Shown here piece after piece: positions 1 to 10,632 of a stretch of DNA of 64,000 nucleotides. The notes beneath the pieces are model-generated. The model was not told the DNA's origin, did not search any database, and saw only the letters and a program-made list of their open reading frames with translations. The position numbers and the translations under genes are program-made. Origin of the DNA: Adiantum capillus-veneris (lineage: Eukaryota > Streptophyta > Polypodiopsida > Polypodiales > Pteridaceae); the NCBI GenBank assembly GCA_014529385.2, contig CM043966.1, positions 89,540,587 to 89,604,586 of the forward strand. Direction: 5' to 3'. Position 1 is the first letter of the stretch. Each line of letters begins with the position of its first letter.

Positions 1-390
1 CCCGGCAGGGACGTAGCCATTAAACCTATCATTGGCAAACTTCGGTTTCATTGTCAGGGGTATTTGGGGCATGAGGACTTTTTCATAATGCCTTTGGAGG
101 GTTGTGATGTTCTCTTAGGGATTCCCTGGTACCACAAGAACAACGCCGTGGTCGATTATCGAGCGAGAAAAGCGACTTTGACTATAGAAAAGGGCAGAAC
201 AATTGTACTTGATATTAAACTGAAGGGCGAGTCTGTCCCTATGTATCGGCTTTGGCCATTTCAAAATTAATGAAATCCAATCTCTTTGTTTACTCAATCT
301 TTCCTGAAGATCAACCATTGATCTGATACCTGAAAGCACACCACCGAACCGGCCACCTTATCGTGTGAGTTGAGCACAGAATAAAGAGAT
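1..390 (+). pseudogene. Element A protease C-terminus and linker to RT
   Basis: An open stretch at 64-270 reads as the C-terminal half of a retropepsin-like domain. It contains the I-M-P-L-E-G-C-D-V-L-L-G-I-P-W block that follows the flap in this family, matching element B at 14141-14400. After codon 68 the frame closes. Comparison with B shows that about 170 bases of the protease-RT linker are missing around 290-310, where the sequence jumps from the post-protease region straight to the segment before the P-P-Y-R-V motif. The catalytic Asp motif lies upstream of the window. It is a clear remnant and not functional. Confidence 0.8.
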
Positions 391-391
391 T

Positions 392-1609
392 ATGAACCAA
401 GTGAAAGACCTCTTGGAAAAGGGTCTTGTCCAACCTAGTACTTCACCGTATTGCTCTCCAGTGTTGTTGGTTTTGAAGAAAGACGGATCTTGGAGGATGT
501 GCATCGATTATAGAGCTCTCAACAAAACAACCATCAAGAACAGATTTCCGATTCCTAGGATCGATGATATACTCGACAGGTTACAGGGATCCTCGTGCTT
601 TAGCAGGATTGACTTCAAGAGTGGATATCATCAAATCCGAATCGCGCCGGGAGACGTCTACAAGACAGCCTTTTGGACGACTTTTGATTTATTAGAGTCT
701 TTGGTGATGCCTTTTGGCTTAACCAATGGTCCTGCGACATTTAACCGGATGATGAACAGGATTTTTCAAGAGTACAAGCTATTTGTTGGCACTTTCTTTG
801 ACGGCGTCATTGTTTTCTCCAAGAATGAGGCAGAACACAGAGATCATCTGCTTCAGGTCTTTCAGGCATTACGAGATCACGAGTTAGTGATTAATGCAAA
901 GAAAAGTGAATTTTTCCTACCAGAGATACACTTTTTGGGACACATTGTCTCAGCAGCAGGAGTGCAAATGGACCCGGCCAAGATAGAGACTATCCGTGAT
1001 TGGCCCGATTTGAAGAATGTCCATGACGTTAGAAGCTTCTTGGGACTGTGTTCGTACTACAGGCGGTTCATACGAAAGTTTGCAGAGGTTGCTTCCCCTT
1101 TGCATGTCTTGACACAGAAAGGAGTCCCTTTCTCGTGGGGATCTACAGAGGTGATTGCCATTCGAACATTGAAAGAGAAATTGACTACGGGACCAGTTTT
1201 GACTTTGTCGGACTTGCAGAAGTCATTTGAAGTATATTGTGATGCTTGTGGTCGTAGTCTGGGTACGGTCTTGATGCAAGAAGGCCATGTCATTGCTTAC
1301 GAGAGCCGATTGTTCTCTAGGCCGGAGATGACAGCACAGATCTATGAGAAAGAGCTTTCAGCGGTTATCCATGCTCTTACTCGGTGGCGGCATTACCTAC
1401 TCGGAGCGGATTTTACTGTCTTTACAGACCATAAGAGTTTTGCACTACTTCTTGTCACAGAAGCAGCTTTCGGAAAAGCAGATGCGGTGGGCGAACATCT
1501 TGTCACAGTTTCAGTTCCAGATTGTCCATGTGCAGGGACAGAAGAATGTGGTGGCAGATGCTTTGTCTCGGAAGCCGTTGGTTCTGGCTATTTCCGTGAT
1601 ACATCATAG
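392..1609 (+). pseudogene. Element A reverse transcriptase and start of RNase H
   Basis: The 405-codon open frame begins in the V-K-D-L-L-E-K-G-L-V-Q-P-S segment and covers the Ty3 RT fingers and palm: [16 protein letters not shown] at about residues 30-45, F-S-R-I-D-F-K-S-G-Y-H-Q-I near 70, P-F-G-L-T-N-G-P-A-T-F near 107 and the polymerase motif near 135. That motif reads F-F-D-G where F-x-D-D is expected, so one of the two metal-binding aspartates is lost. After the RT thumb the frame enters RNase H (C-D-A-C-G-R-S-L-G) and shifts out of frame near 1435-1445. The ATG at 392 is only the first Met after a break and not a true start. Confidence 0.9.
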
Positions 1610-2929
1610 GAGGTTCGAGGATATGGTCGATCAATATGCCACAGATACAAATTTTGCAGATATTTTCACACGGGTACGGGATGGGGAGACAGTAGTTGGA
1701 TACTTCCTTCGGGAAGGCTACTTGATGAGAAAGACTATGTTGTGCGTTACACAGCCGTTGAGGAAAAAGGTTATGACTGAATGCCACTGTCCACCTTTTA
1801 CAGGTCACCGTGGCATTGCTACCACCATGAAGGGGGTAGAGAGATACTTCTTTTGGCTGAGACTCAAAAAGGATGTGGAAGAGTTTGTGCGCAGTTGCCT
1901 AGTTTGCCAGAAGGTCAAGTTTGACAGGGATTGTTACAGCCTTTACCCATACCCACCCGCTCCTGGGAAAGTATTGCGATGGATTTCATTTTTGATCTCC
2001 CGAGAACACAGAGTGGTCACGATGGTATCTGGACTGTTATTGACAGATTTAGCAAACAGGCTCATTTCATTCCAGTGAAGAAAACAGTCAAGCCGGATCA
2101 CTTAGCGAGACTGTTTGTGGCCAAGATCTTCAAATTACATGGCATGCCTGAGACGATTGTCTCCAATAGAGACCCCAGATTTACGAGTTTGTTTTGGAAG
2201 GCAATTTGGGAGAACATTGGCACGCGGTTGCAGTTCTCGTCATCGTTCCACCCACAGACTGACAGGCAATCTGAGATTGCAAATTCAGTGGTTCTAGATT
2301 TATTGAAGTCTTATATCTCTGATCAGAAGACTCAATGGGAAAAGTACTTACCTTTTGTGGAATTTGCCTACAATAACACGATACACTCTTCGGCGGGGAA
2401 GGCGTCATTTGAGATTGTTGAAGGTGCTGCGAAGGTTCCACCCTTCCTAAGCACGAAAGATAAGATCTTTGAAGCGAATGAATATACGCGAGATTTGGAT
2501 ACTGCTTTTGCCAAGGTTTGCGAGACTTTGCAGAAGTCTCAAGAACGACAGAAAAAGGCAGCGGATCGCTATTTGAAATTGAAGGGGGATGATTGGGTGC
2601 TCTTATGTTTTGAGAAGGCACGCCTAAGAAAGAAAAAAGGAAAGGAGAGGCTTTTTCCAAAGCTCAGTATGCGATACTACGGCCCTTTCCAGATTACTGA
2701 AAAGATAAATGATGTCTCCTTCCGATTGAAACTGCGAGATACTTGGAGGATTCACAATGCATTCCATGCGAGCCTCTTGAAACCTTTTAAGGGTGATGTG
2801 CCTGATGATGGGGAGCCTGATGAGCAACCCGAAGTAGAAGAAAACGAGGAGATCCTTGTTCCTGAACAGATTGTGGCACATAAAGATACGAAGACTAAAG
2901 GTAAAGTCCAGTGGAGGAGGAGGACCTAG
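1344..2929 (+). pseudogene. Element A RNase H end, integrase and truncated chromodomain
   Basis: Two overlapping frames (1344-2078 and 1931-2929) together give the end of RNase H, the integrase and its C-terminal region, with a frameshift near 1930-2000. The HHCC zinc finger is visible (H-x-G-H-R-G-I and S-C-L-V-C-Q-K). The DDE core shows Asp in M-D-F-I-F-D-L, Asp in S-N-R-D-P-R-F and Glu in R-Q-S-E-I-A-N. The usual Gly before that last block is Arg here. The C-terminus reaches E-Q-I-V-A-H-K, the start of a chromodomain, then loses frame and stops at 2929. Element B carries a near-identical integrase in the opposite orientation. Confidence 0.9.
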
Positions 2930-2981
2930 CAGATACTCCTCAGATTGTGAAACTTTACCTCGACGCTTTTGGTTTAGCATA

Positions 2982-2986
2982 GTCTA
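2982..2986. repeat. Target site duplication of element B, left copy
   Basis: GTCTA, identical to 16660-16664. A 5-bp duplication is standard for Ty3 integrases. Confidence 0.9.
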
Positions 2987-3362
2987 TGTAACAGACTTGG
3001 ACACTCCAAGTCAAGAATCAATCGCGACAGCACCAAATAACCACTTCAAAACAATTCACAGATCACAATAGATTTGCACTGGCCCGGTGGAGTTCCGTGC
3101 TTAGAGATATTGGCCCCAAAGACTAGCGCCCCTTTCGGTATTTCTTTATGTATTAATCAATGTCAAAGTACAAAGAGCGGTTAGGGTTTCACTCTCAGGC
3201 TCTACGTCCAGATGCTCTCAGAAGTGAGCGCTAAACCGTGAATATATAGATTACAAGGGATGCCCAAAAGCAGAGCCCCAAAAGCAGTTTCTCTCTCTCT
3301 CTCTCAATGAGAGCAAAAATAAAGCAAGTTCTCTCTTTCTCTCAAAGCGTAGCCAAAAAAAA
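2987..3362 (-). repeat. 3' LTR of element B, truncated
   Basis: This matches the first ~370 bases (plus-strand reading) of the 5' LTR at 16027-16659, then passes at about 3353-3363 directly into the integrase frame. The chromodomain, 3' untranslated tail, polypurine tract and ~250 bases of U3 are therefore absent. The junction lies in an A-rich stretch and reads as a deletion between integrase and LTR. Confidence 0.85.
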
Positions 3363-4302
3363 TCTGTTCAGGAACAAGGATCTCCTCGTTTTCTTCCACT
3401 TCGGGTTGCTCATCAGGCTCCCCATCATCAGGCATATCACCCTTAAAAGGTTTCAAGAGACTCGCATGGAATGCATTGTGAATCCTCCAAGTATCTCGCA
3501 GTTTCAATCGGAAGGAGACATCATTTATCTTTTCAGTAATCTGGAAAGGGCCGTAGTATCGCATACTGAGCTTTGGAAAAAGCCTCTCCTTTCCTTTTTT
3601 CTTTCTTAGGCGTGCCTTCTCAAAACATAAGAGCACCCAATCATCCTCCTTCAATTTCAAATAGCGATCCGCTGCCTTTTTCTGTCGTTCTTGAGACTTC
3701 TGCAAAGTCTCGCAAACCTTGGCAAAAGCAGTATTCAAATCTCGCGTATATTCATCCGCTTCAAAGATCTTATCTTTCGTGCTTAGGAAGGGTGGAACCT
3801 TCGCAGCACCTTCAACAATCTCAAATGACGCCTTCCCCGTCGAAGAGTGTATTGTGTTATTGTAGGCAAATTCCACAAAAGGTAAGTACTTTTCCCATTG
3901 AGTCTTCTGATCAGAGATATAAGACTTCAATAAATCTAGAACCACTGAATTTGCAATCTCAGATTGCCCGTCAGTCTGTGGGTGGAACGATGACGAGAAC
4001 TGCAACCGCGTGCCAATGTTCTCCCAAATTGCCTTCCAAAACAAACTCGTAAATCTGGGGTCTCTATTGGAGACAATCGTCTCAGGCATGCCATGTAATT
4101 TGAAGATCTTGGCCACAAACAGTCTCGCTAAGTGATCCGGCTTGACTGTTTTCTTCACTGAAATGAAATGAGCCTGTTTGCTAAATCTGTCAATAACAGT
4201 CCAGATACCATCGTGACCACTCTGAGTTCTCGGGAGATCAAAAATGAGATCCATCGCAATACTTTCCCAGGAGCGGGTGGGTATGGGTAAAGGCTGTAAC
4301 AA
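3304..4302 (-). pseudogene. Element B integrase core and C-terminus, fused to LTR
   Basis: A 332-codon frame nearly identical to A's integrase. It shows M-D-L-I-F-D-L, S-N-R-D-P-R-F and G-Q-S-E-I-A-N, so the DDE residues are retained, followed by the GPY-like region (R-Y-Y-G-P-F-Q-I) and a basic L-R-K-K-K-G-K-E-R stretch. The frame ends ...E-Q-I then F-F-G-Y-A-L, where the last residues come from LTR sequence because of the deletion. The chromodomain present in element C is therefore lost. The zinc finger lies in the next frame (4155-5345). Confidence 0.9.
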
Positions 4303-5345
4303 TCCCTGTCAAACTTGACCTTCTGGCATACTAGGCAACTGCGCACAAACTCTTCCACATCCTTTTTGAGTCTCAGCCAATAGAAGTATCTCTCTACCCC
4401 CTTCATGGTGGTAGCAATGCCACGGTGACCTGTAAAAGGTGGACAGTGGCATTCAGTCATAACCTTTTCCCTCAACGGCTGTGTAACGCACAACATAGTC
4501 TTTCTCATCAAGTAGCCTTCCCGAAGGAAGTATCCAACTACTGTCTCCCCATCCCGTATCCGTGTGAAACTATCTGCAAAATTTGTATCTGTGGCATATT
4601 GATCGACCATATACTCGAACCTCCTATGATGTATCACGGAAATAGCCAGAACCAACGGCTTCCGAGACAAAGCATCTGCCGCCACATTCTTCTGTCCCTG
4701 CACATGGACAATCTGGAACTGAAACTGTGACAAGATGTTCGCCCACCACATCTGCTTTTCCGAAAGCTGCTTCTGTGACAAGAAGTAGTGCAAACTCTGA
4801 TGGTCTGTAAAAACAGTAAAATCCGCTCCGAGTAGGTAATGCCGCCACCGAGTAAGAGCATGGATAACCGCTGAAAGCTCTTTCTCATAGATCTGTGCTG
4901 TCATCTCCGGCCTAGAGAACAATCGGCTCTCGTAAGCAATGACATGGCCTTCTTGCATCAAGACCGTACCCAGACTACGACCACAAGCATCACAATATAC
5001 TTCAAATGACTTCTGCAAGTCCGACAAAGTCAAAACTGGTCCCGTAGTCAATTTCTCTTTCAATGTCCGAAAGGCAATCACCTCTGTAGATCCCCACGAG
5101 AAAGGGACTCCTTTCTGTGTCAAGACATGCAAAGGGGAAGCAACCTCTGCAAACTTTCGTATGAACCGCCTGTAGTACGAACACAGTCCCAAGAAGCTTC
5201 TAACGTCATGGACATTCTTCAAATCGGGCCAATCACGGATAGTCTCTATCTTGGCCGGGTCCATTTGCACTTCTGCTGCTGAGACAATGTGTCCCAAAAA
5301 GTGTATCTCTGGTAGGAAAAATTCACTTTTCTTTGCATTAATCAC
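4155..5345 (-). pseudogene. Element B RT thumb, RNase H and integrase zinc finger
   Basis: A 396-codon frame. It starts in the RT connection (K-K-S-E-F-F-L-P-E-I-H-F-L-G-H-I-V) and runs through the conserved W-P-D-L-K-N-V-H-D-V-R-S-F-L-G-L segment. RNase H shows its acidic residues in C-D-A-C-G-R-S, Y-E-K-E-L-S-A-V and T-D-H-Q-S-L, and the HHCC finger follows (H-C-P-P-F-T-G-H-R-G-I, C-L-V-C-Q-K). It then leaves the integrase frame near 4160-4310. All domains are in the expected Ty3 order. Confidence 0.9.
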
Positions 5346-5768
5346 TAACTTGTGATCTCGTAATGCTTGAAAGACCTGAGCAGATGATCTCTGTGTTCTC
5401 CCTCATTCTTGTAGAAAACAATGATGTCGTCAAAGAAAGTGCCAAAAAATAGTCTGTACTCTCAAAAAATCTTGTCCATCATCCGGTTAAATGTCGCAGG
5501 AGCATTGGTTAAGCCAAAAGGCATCACCAAAAACTCAAACAACCCAAAAGTACTCCGAAAGGCTGTCTTGTAGACGTCTCCCTGCGCGATTCGGATCTGA
5601 TGATATCCACTCTTCAAGTCAATCCTGCTAAAGCAGGAGGACCCCTATAACCTGTCGAGTATATCATCAATCCTAGGAATCGGAAATCTGTTCTTGATGG
5701 TGATTTTGTTGAGAGCTCTATAATCGATGCACATTCTCCATGATCCGTCTTTCTTCAAAACCAACAAC
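5346..5768 (-). pseudogene. Element B RT palm, left of the C insertion
   Basis: The minus-strand reading shows the RT palm in several frames: the D-Y-R-A-L-N region near 5710-5730, [11 protein letters not shown] near 5500-5520 and the active site F-F-D-D-I-I-V-F near 5420-5435. Unlike A, both aspartates are kept. Small indels break it into pieces with no long ORF. It ends exactly at the 5-bp duplication of element C at 5764-5768, inside the L-L-V-L-K-K-D motif. Confidence 0.8.
5764..5768. repeat. Target site duplication of element C, left copy
   Basis: ACAAC, repeated exactly at 13817-13821. Element A, which lacks the insertion, has the uninterrupted sequence at about 440-460. Confidence 0.92.
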
Positions 5769-7102
5769 TGTCACCGGCCTGTTCACTAACTGGGCGGTAG
5801 TCCGTAAACCTTATCTAGCTTTCACCCAATTTATTGTCGCCCACTTAACCTGTACTTAAAGACACAGTAGAAAAGAGAGGTACAGGCTGCTAGAACGCAC
5901 CTGTATCCGAGACCGACACCAGATAGGCCCTAAAACAGGCGCCCCTTTCGGTATTTCTTTATTCTTTAAGAAGGAAAAGTTACAAAATAGAGTCCTGAAG
6001 GTTTCCACCTGTATCCCGCTAGGTGGCTACTGTTCCAGCAAAATTTCGGCAACACAACGGCCCCAGAACTTGCTCAAAATAAACCCCCATGCTTCGACTC
6101 ACTTCCAATGAGCTAAACCCTCTGTTTTCAGCCCAAAATAGTAAATTCCTGCTCGCTGTTATTTACTGTTGTTTACCTGTTTTCAGCCCTAATCACTCCC
6201 ATTACTGTCCTCTTACAGTTAGGCACTGTTCCCAATGCTTCTGGCACTACAATGGCTGAAAAATAGCCCGTAAACAGTCCAAAACAGCACCTAACTTGGG
6301 GCTGAATTTGCACCTGTACGGTGAGGTTATCACCCTCACCTGTGCCTGCTTTGCAGTAGCAGTTAGCTACTCCCGTTCTTGTTCAAAGAGGCTCTTGCCT
6401 CAGCATAAAAGCATAATGCCACACAACTGTACATGAGGTCAATTGAAGAGCCCTCTTGTGGGGCATCACATTAGTGTGCGTAGGCGAGAGAGAGAGCAGT
6501 GAAATGTGCGCAAGGCATCACTCTTGCACTTCACTGTACATGAGAGGGAAAGCAAGCATTCAATAGCTCTTCACCTGTTGCAAGCCGCTTAAAAAAAAGT
6601 CTGCAAAAATCAGCCCTTTTGTAAAAACGAGCGCTAGTTCTCTCTCTTGGAAAGTGTGCCAAAATGTGCCACTTGGCACTCATGTGTGCAATTTCCCGTT
6701 CCAACCTTCAGGTCTAAAAAGATCTTAAACGGCGCCTCAGTTGACTTAGCGGCAGAGCAATGAAATGTTCCCCTCGACATTCCGGAGCTAATGACGCGAA
6801 GACCTTTCATGGTCCAAAAATAGCAGTTCCCTAAATTTTAGGAGATGCTGCCATTAGACTCCCACTGGTCATCTTACCATCTTTCACCATTGGGACCACA
6901 TCCAAAAATGCAAAGTAGCCCACTTATCGGGTGATTTTCTACTGGCAACCCCACCTTAGCTAGCCTTAGCAATTCTATCCGTCCGTTTCACATTATGCAA
7001 CTCTCGGGCCTTTAGATTTCCAGAGGGGTGCTTCTAAAAACAAGTCAAATAAAGTTTCCCCCGAAAGAAAATCAACAAATAAAGCTACACAGACTCGTGA
7101 CA
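5769..7102 (-). repeat. 3' LTR of element C (1334 bp)
   Basis: The plus-strand reading starts TGTCACCGGCC and ends CTCGTGACA. It is a near-identical copy of 12499-13816. On the minus strand the LTR starts TGTCACGAGTC. It holds no ORF of note. Confidence 0.93.
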
Positions 7103-7115
7103 TACCCCCCTCTTG
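7103..7115 (-). promoter_or_regulatory. Polypurine tract of element C
   Basis: The minus strand reads CAAGAGGGGGGTA directly before the 3' LTR. Confidence 0.85.
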
Positions 7116-7397
7116 AAATCACAAACGTCCTCGATTGCATACACTCTATACACGTTACAAATGATTTTGTGTGATTAGCACTCTTTTATCATCACATGTA
7201 AAGAGTATCAAACGTATAGACAAATGACTTAATGAGACCTTCATACTTTTGTCATTTCTATTGCCCAGAATCCATATAGACATGGGAAGTGCTAGCTCGT
7301 AGATCATCCCGCTCTCGAACAGGTCTCTTTCCTTTTGACCTTTGCTCTACTAGAGTTGGAGAGTGCGTGGGTTGCAAACCAAAGGCTTCAAGGTAAG
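7116..7397 (-). other. 3' untranslated region of element C
   Basis: About 280 bases between the end of the chromodomain frame and the polypurine tract. AT-rich, with no coding signal seen. Confidence 0.6.
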
Positions 7398-7805
7398 CTA
7401 CAAAACATTTGGTGACTCTGTCAGTTCACTTTCTTCCATCCACTTCGCATCCATAAGTGGATAGTTTTTGAACTTCACCAAATATCGTCTCGCAACTTGT
7501 CCCTTGACTTTTCTTTCTTTGTGTGCCATAATCTGTTCAAGTATCAGGATCTCATCAAGTTCTTCAACTTTAGGTTGATCCTCAACTAGCATATCCTCTG
7601 GCACACTACCCAAGAAGGGTCTAAGAAGACTCACGTGAAACACATTGTGAATCTTCCAACTGCCAGGCAATTTCAGCCTATAAGCAACATCGCTGATCTT
7701 ATCAATGACTTGAAAAGGCCCGTAGTAACGCATGCTGAGCTTTGGAAACAATCTCTCTTTGCCCCTCAACTTCTTTAGCCGTGCCTTTTCAAAGCGCAAT
7801 AGAAC
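7398..7805 (-). pseudogene. Element C integrase C-terminus with chromodomain
   Basis: The minus-strand frame starts in R-F-E-K-A-R-L-K-K-L-R-G-K-E-R, passes the GPY/F-type segment (M-R-Y-Y-G-P-F-Q-V-I) and the H-N-V-F-H-V-S-L-L motif, and ends with a chromodomain: I-M-A-H-K-E-R-K, R-R-Y-L-V-K-F-K-N-Y-P, then K-W-M-E-E-S-E-L. This aromatic-cage arrangement defines chromoviruses, and in known members the domain helps direct integration to methylated chromatin. A TAG at about 7803-7805 separates it from the preceding frame. That codon is one G-to-A change from Trp in the G-D-W-V-L-L motif of related copies. Confidence 0.9.
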
Positions 7806-8649
7806 CTAATCACCATGTGAAAACAACAGTTCACGACGGTGATGATCAGCTGCTCTTTTCTGCTTTGCCTGAGTCCTTTCCAAGGCAAGCTTAATCTTCT
7901 TATACATTTCATCCATACTTTGTACATATCGATCTGCCTCAAAGATCTTGTCCTCTGTGTGCAAGATAGGAGGAACCTTTCTGCTACCCTCAACAATCTC
8001 AAAAGGTGCCTTGCCTGTCGACGAATGCACCGTATTGTTGTATGCATACTCAAGCAATGGTAGGTACTGTTCCCACTTGCCCTTATTATCTGACACAGCA
8101 TTTGAGCAAATCTAAGATAGTAGAATTAGCCTCTTCTAACTGTCCATCAGTTTGTGGATGAAATGAAGACGAAAACTTAAGCATTGTGCCCAGGTTTTCA
8201 AACAATCCTCTCCAAAAGAGACCTTTCATGCGAGGATCACGATCACTCACAATTGATTGTGGCATACCATGGTACTTGAACACATTGGACATGAATAAGC
8301 GTGCCATCTGATCAGATTTTATCTTCTTCCTGACAGGAATGAAATGGGCCTGTTTGCTAAACCTGCAAATAATGGGCCATATTCCATCATTCCCTATCTG
8401 CGTCCTCGGGAGATCAAAGACAAAATCCATAGCAATGCTTTCCCATGGCTTATCCGGAATCGACAATGGTTGTAACAGCCCTGGTCTCTTTTGCCTGTCA
8501 AACTTGACCTTTTGGCAAATCACGCATGCTCGCACAAAGGCAACCACATCTCTCCTGAAGGTAGGCCAATAAAAGAATGTCTCAATCGCTTTCACTGTAG
8601 CATCTATACCACGATGCCCTGCATACGGTGGGACATGACTTTCTACCAT
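7806..8649 (-). pseudogene. Element C integrase
   Basis: Two frames (8649-8086 and 8096-7806) joined by a frameshift near 8090. The HHCC finger is intact (S-H-V-P-P-Y-A-G-H-R-G-I, C-V-I-C-Q-K). The DDE core shows M-D-F-V-F-D-L, S-D-R-D-P-R-M and G-Q-L-E-E-A-N. The core region I-I-C-R-F-S-K has Cys where Asp is usual in V-D-R-F-S-K. The second frame runs through the Y-A-Y-N-N-T-V-H-S-S-T-G-K-A-P-F-E-I-V block. It catalysed strand transfer in the active ancestor; this copy is broken. Confidence 0.9.
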
Positions 8650-9330
8650 GACTTTATGTCACAACGGCCTAGTGACAGAGTCTGCCATGCATCATCATAA
8701 AACCATCTCTGAGGAGGTAGTGCTCATGACGTTGTCCTTCCTTTAACTGCTCGAAGATCCTTGCAAAATCTTCGTCACTCGCATACTATTCCTTCATGTC
8801 ATCAAGCTCATGATGATAAGGAATTGACACAGCTGAAATTTGTGGCTTTCTTGATAACGCATCAGCCACAACATTCTTCTTGCCTTCCACATGTACAATC
8901 TGGAAGTGAAACATAGAGAGAATGTTTGCCCATCGCATATGCTTTTCCGATAGCTTTGACTATGTCAAGTAGTATCGCAAGGTCTGATGATCCGTTCGGA
9001 CAACGAAATCAGCACCTAGCAGGTAGTGTTTCCAACTTAAGAGCGCATAAATCGCAGCCAGTAACTCTTTCTCATAGACCTCCATGGTCATCTCTGGCCC
9101 TTGCAAAATTCTGCTCTCATAGGCTACTACCCTGCCGTCTTGCATTAGCACTGCACCAATGCTACTGCCACAAGCGTCACACTGGACGTGACCTCTTTCT
9201 TTTGCAAAGCATGTAAAGGTGAAGCAATCTCTGCAAAGTTGCGAATCTTCTGTAGTAAGAACATAGTCCCAGGAAGCTACGGACATCGTGCAGAGTCCTT
9301 AAAGCTGGCCATGTCTTGATTGCTTCTACC
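8650..9330 (-). pseudogene. Element C RNase H and linker to integrase
   Basis: RNase H is readable at 9286-8960: C-D-A-C-G-S-S-I-G, V-A-Y-E-S-R, Y-E-K-E-L-L-A-A-I and R-T-D-H-Q-T-L-R-Y-Y. Compared with B, about 40 residues between the RT connection and RNase H are missing, at about 9190-9210. The region 8650-8960, which should carry the end of RNase H and the integrase N-terminal linker, is recognisable only in pieces because of stops and indels. Confidence 0.82.
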
Positions 9331-10418
9331 TTCGCAGGATCCATTCAGACACCATCTTTTGACACAATGTGCCCGAGAAAGTGGATCTCTTCCAAGAAGA
9401 ACTCGCTCTTCTTGCCATTGATGAGCAGCCTGTGCCTGCGTAATTCTTCAAACACAATGGTCAAGTGACGCATATGCTCCTCTTCATTCTTCGAATACAC
9501 TATCATGTCATCGAAGAATGTGCCAACAAACTTTTGATGTGGGCGGAAAATCCGATCCATCATCCTATTGAATGTAGCAGGAGCATTCGTAAGACCAAAT
9601 GGCATCACTAAAAACTCATAAAGACCAAATGTCGTTCTAAACGCAGTCTTATGCACATCTTCTAGCCTAATTCGAATATGATGGTACCCACTTTTAAGGT
9701 CGATCCTGCTGAAAATCGCCGCACCCTCTAGGCGGTCAAGAATACCATCAATCCTTGGAATAGGAAACCTATTCTTGATGGTATTCTTATTCAAGGCACG
9801 GTAATCAATACACATGCGCCACGAATCATCCTTTTTCTGCACTAAGAGCACTGGAGAGCAATAGGGTGACGAGCTAGGCTGAATCAGCCCTTTCTTTAAG
9901 AGCTCCTCCACTTGGCTCATAATCTCTTTCCGCTGCGCCTCACTAACCCTATATGGTGGCCTATTTGGTGGGCTACAACCTAGCACCAAATCAATCGCAT
10001 GATCCTCGGGCCTCTCCGGCGGTAGTTGAGACGGTAATGAATCAAAAAAACAGCCATTAAACTTTTGCAAAAATGCTAACCTGTCTTTATCTAACACAGA
10101 TAAATTTGACTGACAACTATCTGAAACATCACGTGCAAAAACCAAGTACGCGGAAAGATGATTCTTTATTACAGAAGTGATAGCAGAAGCAGATACAATA
10201 GGGACTGACTCTCCTTTGAGCTTTACATCCAAAATGTGAGTTTTGCCCCTATGCTGTACAGTGATCTTTTTGTTGAAGTCATCCAAGACTCCATGTACTC
10301 GGAACATCCACAGGATCCCCAACAAGGCATCACACCCTTCCAGTGGCATTATGTAAAATTCCTGTGTCCACATACGACTAGATATGCAGACGCAGTTTTC
10401 CCATGATTGGAGTAACAC
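9331..10418 (-). pseudogene. Element C reverse transcriptase
   Basis: A 357-codon open frame (10418-9345) holding the protease tail (I-M-P-L-E-G-C-D-A-L-L-G-I), the linker P-P-N-R-P-P-Y-R-V and a complete RT palm: [38 protein letters not shown] and the active site F-F-D-D-M-I-V-Y. A TGA follows K-D-G-V at about 9342-9344. It is a single C-to-T change from CGA, and the frame continues with M-D-P-A-K-V-E-A. RT is the best preserved part of C. Confidence 0.92.
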
Positions 10419-10632
10419 ACTCTGAGTGACCAGGGCATGCCAACCCTGCCTCTGGTGTGTACCCCATCTCTTCGGCTTTAATGCCCAATTTGCTGGCCAA
10501 CTCTGGGGAAATGAAATTTGCCTTCACACCAGGATCGAAGAAAATGAGAGCTGTGTGATCCTTGATCTTTCCCCATGTTCTGCATAACTCGCTAGCATCA
10601 GAGTTGGGCTTATCACCCACCATGTCTGGCAC
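10378..10632 (-). pseudogene. Element C aspartic protease N-terminus
   Basis: An 84-codon frame with E-L-C-R-T-W-G-K-I, L-I-F-F-D-P-G-V-K-A-N-F-I-S-P-E-L and L-G-I-K-A-E-E-M. The catalytic motif is D-P-G, where retropepsins usually have D-S/T-G. The frame passes to the RT frame near 10380-10418 by a shift. A TAA at about 10630-10632 separates it from gag, at a position where element B encodes Leu, so gag-pro was probably continuous. Confidence 0.78.

Noticed and set aside
3304-4302. A host integrase-like gene
   Set aside because: It is inside a Ty3 element, with target duplication and LTRs, and its end is LTR-derived.
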